Assembly (NCBI GenBank): GCA_003134675.1
Contig: PLBZ01000045.1
Span: forward strand, 1-6,496
From: Solirubrobacterales bacterium
GTDB lineage: Bacteria > Actinomycetota > Thermoleophilia > Solirubrobacterales > Solirubrobacteraceae
Direction: 5' to 3'
Length of the DNA stretch: 6,496 nt
Under the pieces are notes generated by a model, which saw nothing but the letters and a program-made list of their open reading frames with translations, did not search any database and was not told where the DNA came from. The position numbers and the translations under genes were made by a program. This document shows, piece after piece, positions 1-6,149 of the stretch (position 1 is its first letter; the number at the start of each line of letters is the position of its first letter).

Positions 1-306
1 GCCTGCGGGCGCGAGCTGCGCGCGGTGCTCGACGGCCGCACCACCCGCGCGCAAGCCATCGCGCGCTACAGCGCGTTCTCCGCCGCGCACGAGCGCAAAT
101 ACCGCTGGCTGCTGAACGTCCAGCGCGCGGTCGGTCGGATGACCCCCTCCCGGGCAGTCACCGTGCTCGCGCGCGGGCTTGAAAGCCGCAGGATCTCCAA
201 CTGGACGTTCGAGCACTATCTGGCGATCGCGCCACCGTCGTTCGTGGGAGCGGGATTGAAGAGAGCACCGTCTAGGAGACAGGCCTCAGTCGCGGCCACG
301 GTCTGA
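1..306 (+). CDS. FAD-dependent oxidoreductase, geranylgeranyl-reductase type (C-terminal part)
   Basis: The reading frame is open from the first base and ends at TGA 304-306, leaving 101 residues of a protein that begins before the window. A GTG lies at 25, but the frame stays open before it, so that is not the real start. What remains looks like the helical tail of geranylgeranyl-reductase-like FAD monooxygenases: a short stretch that could be the end of the FAD domain (ELRAVLDGRTTRAQAI), then RYSAFSAAHERKYRWLL, then a long basic/hydrophobic helical region ending near EHYLAIAPPSFV. Family members reduce isoprenoid or lipid double bonds, or hydroxylate aromatic compounds, using FAD and NAD(P)H. 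The Rossmann domain that would settle the assignment lies outside the window, so the substrate is unknown. The gene converges on the flavoprotein at 313-1509 with six bases between the stop codons. Family assignment is by sequence pattern only and is moderately sure. Confidence 0.6.
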   Translation, partial: ACGRELRAVLDGRTTRAQAIARYSAFSAAHERKYRWLLNVQRAVGRMTPSRAVTVLARGLESRRISNWTFEHYLAIAPPSFVGAGLKRAPSRRQASVAATV

Positions 307-316
307 GCGCGCTCAG
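303..316. repeat. Palindrome containing both convergent stop codons
   Basis: TGAGCGCGCTCA at 304-315 is a perfect 12-bp palindrome, and a further C:G pair at 303/316 extends it to 14. Its left TGA is the stop of the plus-strand gene and its right end is the TGA of the minus-strand gene. As RNA it could form a five-pair CUGAG/CUCAG stem with a CGCG loop, in either direction. No U-tract follows on either side, so a role as a bidirectional terminator is possible but weakly supported. Confidence 0.4.
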
Positions 317-1509
317 GCGACCCTGCGCAGCTGCGGCCTGTTCGTCCGGGCCGCTTTCAACGCCAGGCGGCTGGCCTCGACGGCGCTCGCCCACGACACC
401 TCGGCCAGCAGACCCGGTGCGGCGACCATGTCACCGGCCAGGAACACCCCGTTGCCGCGATCGACGGCCGGACGGTCGCGCCAGCTCGTGCCAGGCAGAT
501 CGAGCGCGCCTGAGCGGGCATCCATCACCTGCCGTCGGCGCCAGGTCTCGCGCTCGCGCCAGTCCACGAGGCCTGCGTCGAGCAGGCGCTCCAGCCGCAG
601 CCCGGCCTGATCGGCGCTCTCATCCGGGCGGATCGGCATCTGCGCCTGGATCAGCTGCTCGCCGTCGGGGGCGATCGAGGGGTCCGTGGTGGAGTAGCGG
701 CTCACCCACCCGGCCTCGTCCAGGTCGGAGATGACTGTCGGATCGCTGCGGCGCTGACGCAGCCCGATGTCCAGGCAGACCGTATTACCGCTCTGCCACG
801 ACAGGCTCCCCTCGCCCAACAACTCACGAGCCTGATCGAGCTCCGTGGCGAGGATCACAGGCGAATCCGTCGGAAGCGTCTCGACCCTGGCAGAGGTCTG
901 CACATCCACCCCCATCGAACGTACGCGCCGCTCGAGCGAGGCGACAAGGCCGCTCCAACCGCCGACGATATAGCGAGCGGACGTCGGAAAAGTGAGTAGG
1001 AGGCGTACGGTGCGAGTCCATACAAACGCCGCCGACAGCTCGCCAGGGTCGTGGTGGAAGGTGTAGACGCCGGCGCCGGCCGAGAGCATCTCGGCGGTGG
1101 ACTCGTCAGTGTGACGCGCGGCCCAGGTGCGGAAGTCCACGTCGCTCGGGGCTTCGCGCCCGCGCAGACGCAACACCGAAGGCAACGCGCCGAGCGGAGG
1201 AGTGCGCCGGATCGCGCCCTGCCAGCGCATTCGCACTCCGCTCAGCCGGGGACCGACATGCGGAGGGAGGAGATCGCGTTCGCCCATCCAACCCCAGAGG
1301 GAATCATTCTTCTTGTAGATCGCGTGCGGGCCCAGATTCGCTTTGTAGGGCCCATCGGCGCTGCGCGCCCTGCCGCCGAGCTGGTCATGGGCCTCCAGGA
1401 GGCGGACCTTCGCCCCCTCCTCGGCACACGCGATCGCCGCGACGAGCCCGGCGATGCCAGCGCCCACGATCGTGATCTGTGGCTTGCCGGATTGACCGTT
1501 TACGCTCAT
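313..1509 (-). CDS. FAD/NAD(P)-binding amine-oxidase/phytoene-desaturase-like flavoprotein
   Basis: This is a 398-residue protein of the FAD-dependent amine oxidase / phytoene desaturase / protoporphyrinogen oxidase superfamily. Residues 12-22 hold the dinucleotide-binding turn IVGAGIAGL (G16, G18, G21). E39 is placed to bind the adenosine ribose, and LGGRARS (44-50) is the conserved motif after the second strand. Near the C-terminus, GVFLAGDMVAAPG (354-366) is the usual second FAD contact, with G359-D360. The middle part is divergent, so the substrate cannot be named. The protein is probably cytoplasmic; I see no signal peptide or membrane segment. The frame is open up to 1722, but the ATG at 1509 is the convincing start: AAGGAGG sits 7 bases before it and the Rossmann motif follows within 11 residues, while the extra upstream stretch has no family character and crosses the control region. 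The MocR-type regulator is transcribed divergently and is a likely controller. Oxidase, desaturase and isomerase activities all remain possible. Confidence 0.85.
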   Translation of the reverse strand: MSVNGQSGKPQITIVGAGIAGLVAAIACAEEGAKVRLLEAHDQLGGRARSADGPYKANLGPHAIYKKNDSLWGWMGERDLLPPHVGPRLSGVRMRWQGAIRRTPPLGALPSVLRLRGREAPSDVDFRTWAARHTDESTAEMLSAGAGVYTFHHDPGELSAAFVWTRTVRLLLTFPTSARYIVGGWSGLVASLERRVRSMGVDVQTSARVETLPTDSPVILATELDQARELLGEGSLSWQSGNTVCLDIGLRQRRSDPTVISDLDEAGWVSRYSTTDPSIAPDGEQLIQAQMPIRPDESADQAGLRLERLLDAGLVDWRERETWRRRQVMDARSGALDLPGTSWRDRPAVDRGNGVFLAGDMVAAPGLLAEVSWASAVEASRLALKAARTNRPQLRRVA

Positions 1510-1516
1510 CGTGCTG

Positions 1517-1523
1517 CCTCCTT
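1517..1523 (-). promoter_or_regulatory. Strong ribosome binding site of the flavoprotein gene
   Basis: On the minus strand the sequence reads AAGGAGG, followed by a 7-base spacer and then ATG at 1509. This near-perfect Shine-Dalgarno sequence fixes the start at 1509 against the longer open frame that reaches 1722. Confidence 0.85.
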
Positions 1524-1612
1524 GGGGAGAGTGACTCGCTCCTCTCGGAGCGGATGACTGTGGAATAGGGAGTTGGGTCGATTCTGGAGTGGCATGCTCG
1601 CCGATCAAGTTA

Positions 1613-1650
1613 TGCCAACACTGGCCTGCATTACAGTTCCAGTAGTGGCA
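1613..1650. repeat. Imperfect inverted repeat, candidate MocR operator
   Basis: The arms are TGCCAACACTGG (1613-1624) and CCAGTAGTGGCA (1639-1650), matching at 10 of 12 positions when one is reverse-complemented, with 14 bases between them. The outer AGTGGCA of the right arm occurs again as a direct copy at 1588-1594, so three TGGCA/TGCCA half-sites lie within about 60 bases. The arms flank the overlapping -10-like hexamers, so a bound protein could affect both transcription directions. The repeat is seen; its role as operator is inferred. Confidence 0.45.
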
Positions 1651-1668
1651 AACAAAAGAGGGCCAGTT

Positions 1669-1674
1669 GGAGGA
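1669..1674 (+). promoter_or_regulatory. Ribosome binding site that sets the MocR start
   Basis: GGAGGA lies 12 bases before GTG 1687 and 6 bases before an in-frame CTG at 1681. No comparable site precedes the other in-frame starts (TTG 1573, ATG 1594, ATG 1612, GTG 1645), which lie in the A/T-richer control region. It therefore supports a start at 1687, or the rare CTG at 1681. Confidence 0.6.
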
Positions 1675-1686
1675 CCGGGCCTGCTC

Positions 1687-3063
1687 GTGGAACTCGACCG
1701 CCACGGCGAGCTGCCGCTGCACGAGCAGATCGAGCGCTCGCTGCGCGAGCAGATTCGCTCAGGACGACTATCGGCGGACACCCGCCTGCCCTCCACGCGC
1801 GGGCTCGCCGAGGAACTGGGGATCTCGCGCGGGGTCGTCACCGAGGCCTACGGGCAGCTCGCCGCCGAGGGCTATCTCACGAGCAGCCAAGGCGCACCGG
1901 TGCGGGTCGCCAAGACGGTGCGCGCGGCAAGCGAGCGTCCACCCGCGCGCTCGCTACTCGAGAGCTTCTCCTACAACTTCCACCCGGGCCTACCCGACCT
2001 GCTCGACTTTCCGCGCGAGATCTGGTTGCGCTCGCTACGCGCGGCGCTGCGCGACTCGCCGCTGGATTCGCTCGGCTACGGCGACCCGCGCGGATTGCCC
2101 GACCTGCGCGAAGCGCTCGCCGGGTACCTGGGCCGGGTGCGCGGCGCCGACGCCGACCCCGAGCACATGCTCGTATGCACGGGGTTCACGCAGGGCCTCT
2201 CACTGCTGTGCCGCGCGCTGCGCGGGCGCGGCGTCGAGCAGATCGCGCTGGAGGATCCGGGCTGGCACCCGCATCGGCTGATCGTCGAGCAGGCGGGCCT
2301 GGAGGTGGTGCCGATACCGGTGGACAAGAGCGGGCTGCGTGTCGAGGAGCTCGCCGCGACGGACGTCGCGGCGGTGCTGCTCACGCCCGCCCACCAGTTC
2401 CCCACCGGCGCCGTGCTGGCGCCCGAGCGACGCGCCGCGCTAATCGAGTGGGCCGAGGAGGAGCGGCTGATCATCGAGGACGACTACGACTCGGAGTACC
2501 GCTTTGACCGGGTGGCTGTCGGCGCGCTGCAGGGCCTGGCTCCAGAGCAGATCGTATACATCGGCTCGGCCAGCAAGCGTCTGGCCCCCGGCATGCGCCT
2601 CGGCTGGATGCTGCTGCCGTCGTGGCTGACCTGGGAGCTGACCGCCGCGAAGACGATCGAGGATTGCGGCTCGGAGGTCGTGGGGCAGCTCGCGCTGTGC
2701 GACTTCCTCACGCGGGGCGAGCTCGACCGCCACGTACGGCGCATGCGCCTGCGCTACCAGCGACGACGCGAGACGCTGCTGGAAGCACTGGCGCGGTGGT
2801 TGCCGCAGGGCCGTGTGAGCAGCCTCGGCGCGGCCGGGCTGTTCGAGCTGGTGTTGCTGCCCGACGAGACCGATGAGCCTGCGCTGGTGAGGGCGGCCGC
2901 CGGCCGCGGCGTGGGCATCGAGGGTCTCGCCCTGCACCGCTTCATCCCCAGCGGCTCCCCCGGTCTGGTGCTCGGCTACGGCAATCTTTCCGAGCCGGCG
3001 ATCGAGCAGGGGGTGCGTTTGCTGGGCGAAGCGTTCGCCCAGGTGCGTAGACAGGGCGCGTGA
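1687..3063 (+). CDS. MocR/GntR-family transcriptional regulator with aminotransferase-like domain
   Basis: From GTG 1687 the protein has 458 residues, typical of MocR regulators; the frame stays open to TTG 1573 (496 residues). Residues 1-70 form a GntR-type winged helix: LPLHEQIERSLREQIRSG, then LPSTRGLAEELGISRGVVTEAYGQLAAEGYL (34-64), with the recognition helix near ISRGVVTEAY. A short linker (about 72-92) leads to a fold-type I aminotransferase domain (96-458). Family landmarks are NFHPGLPDLLDFP (97-109), GYGDPRGLPDLREAL (130-144), TPAHQFPTG (233-241), EDDYDSEYRF (264-273, with the D265 and Y267 expected to contact PLP) and SASKRLAPGMRLGW (294-307), where K297 is the expected PLP Schiff-base lysine. 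Relatives such as GabR and PdxR use PLP and an amino compound as ligands and act as activators or repressors. No pdxS/pdxT or GABA genes are nearby, so the ligand is unknown. The likely targets are its own gene and the divergent flavoprotein. The gene ends three bases before the converging transporter gene. Family is secure; start is less so. Confidence 0.93.
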   Translation: MELDRHGELPLHEQIERSLREQIRSGRLSADTRLPSTRGLAEELGISRGVVTEAYGQLAAEGYLTSSQGAPVRVAKTVRAASERPPARSLLESFSYNFHPGLPDLLDFPREIWLRSLRAALRDSPLDSLGYGDPRGLPDLREALAGYLGRVRGADADPEHMLVCTGFTQGLSLLCRALRGRGVEQIALEDPGWHPHRLIVEQAGLEVVPIPVDKSGLRVEELAATDVAAVLLTPAHQFPTGAVLAPERRAALIEWAEEERLIIEDDYDSEYRFDRVAVGALQGLAPEQIVYIGSASKRLAPGMRLGWMLLPSWLTWELTAAKTIEDCGSEVVGQLALCDFLTRGELDRHVRRMRLRYQRRRETLLEALARWLPQGRVSSLGAAGLFELVLLPDETDEPALVRAAAGRGVGIEGLALHRFIPSGSPGLVLGYGNLSEPAIEQGVRLLGEAFAQVRRQGA

Positions 3064-3066
3064 GAT

Positions 3067-3510
3067 CTACTTGCGCACCACCAGGATCACTCCCGCTATG
3101 AGCAGCATCAGCCCGATGATGCGCGAGGCGCCGATCTGCTGCTTGGCGATTCCGAGCAACCCGAACCGGTCGACCACCACCGCGATCGCGAGCTGACCGG
3201 TGACGACGATCGCGGTCAGGCTGCTGAGGCCGAGGGTGCGTACCGTGACGAGGGCGACCGTCACGTAGAAGGCCCCGAGGAGACCTCCGATCAGCCCCCA
3301 CCACGGGACGCGCCCGACGCTGCCGAGGCTGGAGAGGCCGCCGCTGGAGAGCGAGGCAACGAGGATCAGAGCGAGCGTGCCGACCGTGAACGACACGGTC
3401 GCGGCCTGCAGGCTGCCGACCCCTTTGCCCAGGCGCGCATTGACCGGCGCCTGCAGGCCGACGAAACAGCCGGCGGCTATCGCGAGCAGGATCGCCAGCC
3501 CGCGGCTCAC
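3067..3510 (-). CDS. DMT-family transporter, YdcZ-type small membrane protein
   Basis: This is a 147-residue, very hydrophobic protein resembling the YdcZ (DUF606) branch of the drug/metabolite transporter superfamily, which is usually about 140-150 residues. Five membrane helices are visible, at about 4-22, 33-53, 70-90, 97-113 and 128-145. Family-like motifs are GLQAPVNARLG (18-28) after helix 1, GGLLGAFYV (75-83) in helix 3 and GQLAIAVVVDRFGL (105-118) with D114 after helix 4. It should lie in the cytoplasmic membrane and, given its single short repeat, may work as a dimer. The substrate is unknown. The start is GTG 3508-3510, which overlaps the polA stop as GTGA; GGAGG lies 4 bases before it, inside the end of polA, so translational coupling to polA is likely. 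The frame is open far upstream inside polA, but that part has no membrane character and is ruled out by the coupled start. It converges on the MocR gene with a 3-base gap and no visible terminator. Confidence 0.9.
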   Translation of the reverse strand: MSRGLAILLAIAAGCFVGLQAPVNARLGKGVGSLQAATVSFTVGTLALILVASLSSGGLSSLGSVGRVPWWGLIGGLLGAFYVTVALVTVRTLGLSSLTAIVVTGQLAIAVVVDRFGLLGIAKQQIGASRIIGLMLLIAGVILVVRK

Positions 3511-6149
3511 TTGGCCTCCAGCCAGTTCTGCCCCACGCCGACGTCGACGGCCAGCGGCGGGTCGTACTCCCACACCCCGCACATCTGGAGCTCGATCAGC
3601 GCGCTCGCCGCGTCCTGCTCGGCGGGCGGCCCTTCGAACAGCAGCTCGTCGTGGATCGTCAGCAGCAGGCGCGTCTGGAGGCCCGACTCGGCGAGCGCCG
3701 CGTGCGTGCGCACCATCGCGAGCTTGATGATGTCGGCGGCCGTGCCCTGGATCACGGTGTTGACGGCGAGCCGCTCGCCGAGCATCCGCACCTGGTAGTT
3801 GCGCGCCTGCAGCTCGGGGATCTGCCGCCGGCGCCCCCACAGCGTCGTCACATAGCTCTGCTCCTTGGCCCGCTCGATCGTCTCGGCCATGAATGCGGCG
3901 ACGCGCGTGAAGCGCCCGAGGTAGGCATCGATGAACTCCTTCGCCTCCTCGCGCGGGATGTTCAGCCGGTCGGCGAGGCCGAAGTCGGACAGTCCGTAGA
4001 CGATCCCGTAGTTGATCATCTTCGCCTTCGAGCGCATGCCGGGGTCGATCGCCTCGGGCGCGACTTGAAAGACCTGCGAGGCGGTCGCCGTGTGCACGTC
4101 TTCGCCGCGCACGAAGATCTCCTTCAGCACGGGCTCCGCAGCGGCGTTGGCGAGCACGCGCAGCTCGATCTGCGAATAGTCGGCGGAGATCAGCACGCTT
4201 CGGTCCTCGGCCTCGAAGCAGCCGCGGATCTCGCGCCCGAGCGGGGTGCGGATCGGGACGTTCTGCATGTTCGGGTCGGTACTCGCGAGTCGCCCCGTCT
4301 GGGCGCCCGCCTGCAGGAACGTCGTGTGGATCCGCGAGCGCTCGTCGACCACCTCCGGGAGCACGTCGAGGTAGGTCTTGGCCAACGTCGAGAGCTCGCG
4401 CCAGCGCTCGATCCTCGGCACGATCTCGTGCTCGTCGCGGATCGCCTGCAGCACGCGCGCGTCGGTCGAGAAGCCGGTCTTGCCGCGGCGCTTGCGCGAG
4501 AGCCCGAGCTTCTCGAACAGGATCTCCCCCAGCTGCTGCGGCGAGGAGATCAGGAACTCCTCCTCGGCGAGCGCGAAGATGTCCGCTTCCAGCGCGATCA
4601 GCTCCTCGCGCACGCGGCCGGTGATCTCATCCAGGCGCTCGAGGTTCAGGCGCACGCCGAGCAGCTCCATCTCACGCAGGACGGCAACGAGCGGCAGCTC
4701 GATGTCACGCATGACGCCCTGCAGGCCGCGCTCGGAGATCTGCTCGCGCTGCCAGGCAGCGAGCGCGCGCAGCAGCAGCGCGTCGGCCGCGAGCGGGTCC
4801 TCGACATCGCTCGCCAGGCCGCGCTCTTCGCACAGCTCGGCAAACGGGAAACGGCGCCGGGCAGGCTCCAGCAGGAAGGCACCGAGCAGCGTGTCGTGCG
4901 CGAGGCCTGCCGGCACGAGCCCGAGCGACTTTGCGTCGTGCGCGAGCACCGCGCGCTCGCCGATCGCCTCGACGACCTGCTCGGGGCCCTCGCAATCGCC
5001 GGCGAGCACCTCGGGGGGTTGGGGGGGCACCGTTGCACTCGCGGCGAGGACCGCAGCGAAGCGCCACGGCGGCCCTTCTGCGAACAGCTCGCCCTCGGGC
5101 GTCTCGGTCTCGCGCACGACGAGCGCGAGCTCGTCCTCGCTGGAACCGAGGCGGGCAAGATCCGCGGGCGAGCCGGCGCGCACGTGCCCGCTCAGCTTGA
5201 CCTCGGCGGGCAGCGCGGGGGCGGCGAGAACGGGGTCGCCGAGCGCTTCCTCCAAGCGCCGCAGCGGGTCGCGCAGCTCATACTCGCGGAACACCTCGCG
5301 CACGCGCGAGCGATCGGGCTCGCGCATGGACTCGGCGGCGATGTCGAAGTCGACGGCGACATCGCGCTGTACGGTCGCAAGCTGCTTTGAGATGCGCGCG
5401 TTCTCGGCGTGCTCGATCAGGTTCTCTTTGCGCTTAGCGCCTTTGATCTCGTCGATGTGGGCGAACACCTGCTCGAGTGAGCCGTAGCGTTGGATCAGCT
5501 CGCTGGCGGTCTTGTCGCCGATCCCGGGGACGCCGGGGATGTTGTCCGAGGTGTCCCCCTTCAGGCCGTAGAAGTCGGGGATCAGCTCCGGCGCGATGCC
5601 ATAACGATCAATCACCGCCTGGCGGTCGTAGATCTTCGTGTCGGTGATCCCGCGCGTGGTCGCCATCACCTTGACGACGCCGTCGCCATCGATCAGCTGG
5701 AAGGCGTCGCGGTCGCCGGTGAGGATCATCACGGGCACCGGCGACTCGGCCCGCAGCGCGTGCTCGGCGATCGAGGCGATCACGTCGTCAGCCTCGTAGC
5801 CCTCGACGCGCACGTTGCTGTACCCGAACGCTTCGACGAGCGGTTCCATCGCGGGCCACTGCGCCTTGAGCAAGTCCGGGCGCGAGCGGCGCCCCGCCTT
5901 GTATTCGGAGTAGACCTCGGTGCGCCCGGAGCTGCCGGCGTCCCAGGCGACGACCGTCGGGCAGACGCCGTACTCGGTGATGATCTTGACGAGCATCGAG
6001 GCGAACCCGAAGATCGCGTTGGTGGGGACGCCAGTGGAGGTCGCGATCGACTCGGGCAGCGCGAAGAAGGCCCGGTAGACGAGGCTGGGCCCGTCGATCA
6101 GAAACAGGCGTCGCTCCTGGCCGTCGGTGCTCGGCGCGGCGGGGCTCAT
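3507..6149 (-). CDS. polA: DNA polymerase I
   Basis: This 880-residue Pol I fills gaps, removes RNA primers at Okazaki fragments and supports excision repair. The 5'-nuclease domain (about 14-300) shows LIDGPSLVYRA (D19), AWDAG (D70), EGYEADDVI (E119, D121, D122), TGDRDAFQL (D146, D148), GDTSDN (D199, D202) and the helix-hairpin-helix GVPGIGDKTA (206-215), so it should be active. The 3'-5' exonuclease-like domain (about 315-480) lacks the catalytic acids: no DxE motif, and the HNxKxD site reads HDAKSL (404-409), so proofreading is probably absent, as in Taq and mycobacterial Pol I. The polymerase domain (about 480-880) has TGRLASTDPNMQN (618-630), motif A DYSQIELR (D657), O-helix RSKAKMINYGIVYG (R706, K710, Y714, Y718) and motif C TIHDEL (H833, D834, E835). 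Y714 replaces the usual Phe. The ATG at 6149 has a modest GAAGG 11 bases upstream. The gene is co-transcribed with the overlapping transporter gene downstream. Identification is certain. Confidence 0.98.
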   Translation of the reverse strand: MSPAAPSTDGQERRLFLIDGPSLVYRAFFALPESIATSTGVPTNAIFGFASMLVKIITEYGVCPTVVAWDAGSSGRTEVYSEYKAGRRSRPDLLKAQWPAMEPLVEAFGYSNVRVEGYEADDVIASIAEHALRAESPVPVMILTGDRDAFQLIDGDGVVKVMATTRGITDTKIYDRQAVIDRYGIAPELIPDFYGLKGDTSDNIPGVPGIGDKTASELIQRYGSLEQVFAHIDEIKGAKRKENLIEHAENARISKQLATVQRDVAVDFDIAAESMREPDRSRVREVFREYELRDPLRRLEEALGDPVLAAPALPAEVKLSGHVRAGSPADLARLGSSEDELALVVRETETPEGELFAEGPPWRFAAVLAASATVPPQPPEVLAGDCEGPEQVVEAIGERAVLAHDAKSLGLVPAGLAHDTLLGAFLLEPARRRFPFAELCEERGLASDVEDPLAADALLLRALAAWQREQISERGLQGVMRDIELPLVAVLREMELLGVRLNLERLDEITGRVREELIALEADIFALAEEEFLISSPQQLGEILFEKLGLSRKRRGKTGFSTDARVLQAIRDEHEIVPRIERWRELSTLAKTYLDVLPEVVDERSRIHTTFLQAGAQTGRLASTDPNMQNVPIRTPLGREIRGCFEAEDRSVLISADYSQIELRVLANAAAEPVLKEIFVRGEDVHTATASQVFQVAPEAIDPGMRSKAKMINYGIVYGLSDFGLADRLNIPREEAKEFIDAYLGRFTRVAAFMAETIERAKEQSYVTTLWGRRRQIPELQARNYQVRMLGERLAVNTVIQGTAADIIKLAMVRTHAALAESGLQTRLLLTIHDELLFEGPPAEQDAASALIELQMCGVWEYDPPLAVDVGVGQNWLEAK
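5013..5027 (+). repeat. G6-TT-G7 tract inside polA
   Basis: The plus strand carries six Gs, TT, then seven Gs. On the polA coding strand this is a C-run encoding VPPQPP (residues 374-379), in a loop of the degenerate exonuclease domain. It is the longest near-homopolymer in the window. The polA frame is intact through it. It may be prone to slippage or form a two-tier G-quadruplex, but no function is shown. Confidence 0.5.

Larger units (their letters stand above)
1510..1686. promoter_or_regulatory. Divergent control region between flavoprotein and MocR genes
   Basis: These 177 bases separate the two divergent starts, and from about 1600 to 1660 the sequence is clearly richer in A/T than the genes around it. 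Two -10-like hexamers overlap in the middle: TACAGT at 1632-1637 on the plus strand and TGTAAT at 1630-1635 on the minus strand. I could not find a convincing -35 at normal spacing for either, so the exact promoters are uncertain. A 12-bp imperfect inverted repeat brackets both hexamers. MocR-family regulators commonly bind between themselves and a divergent target, which fits this arrangement, but function here is inferred. Confidence 0.55.

Noticed and set aside
1051..1557. A 168-codon plus-strand open frame antisense to the flavoprotein
   Set aside because: It covers the conserved FAD-binding N-terminus of the flavoprotein on the other strand and has typical shadow composition.
1573..1686. 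Longer MocR start at TTG 1573 or at ATG 1594/1612
   Set aside because: No ribosome binding site precedes these codons, the stretch is A/T-richer and contains the inverted repeat, and the translated residues are not part of the winged-helix domain. It cannot be fully excluded.
1510..1722. N-terminal extension of the flavoprotein by 71 residues
   Set aside because: The AAGGAGG site and the Rossmann motif place the start at 1509. The extension crosses the control region and the start of the MocR gene and has no family character.
3511..3840. N-terminal extension of the YdcZ-type transporter inside polA
   Set aside because: It is an Arg/Ala-rich shadow of polA. The GTGA overlap with its own GGAGG gives a clean start at 3510.
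3651..5390. A 579-codon open frame on the plus strand, antisense to polA
   Set aside because: It mirrors polA codons in very GC-rich sequence and its product is an Arg/Leu/Asp/His-rich string with no domain. polA is certain on the other strand.
4378..5487. A 369-codon plus-strand open frame inside polA
   Set aside because: Ser/Arg-rich low-complexity translation, overlapping both polA and another shadow frame; no recognisable motif.
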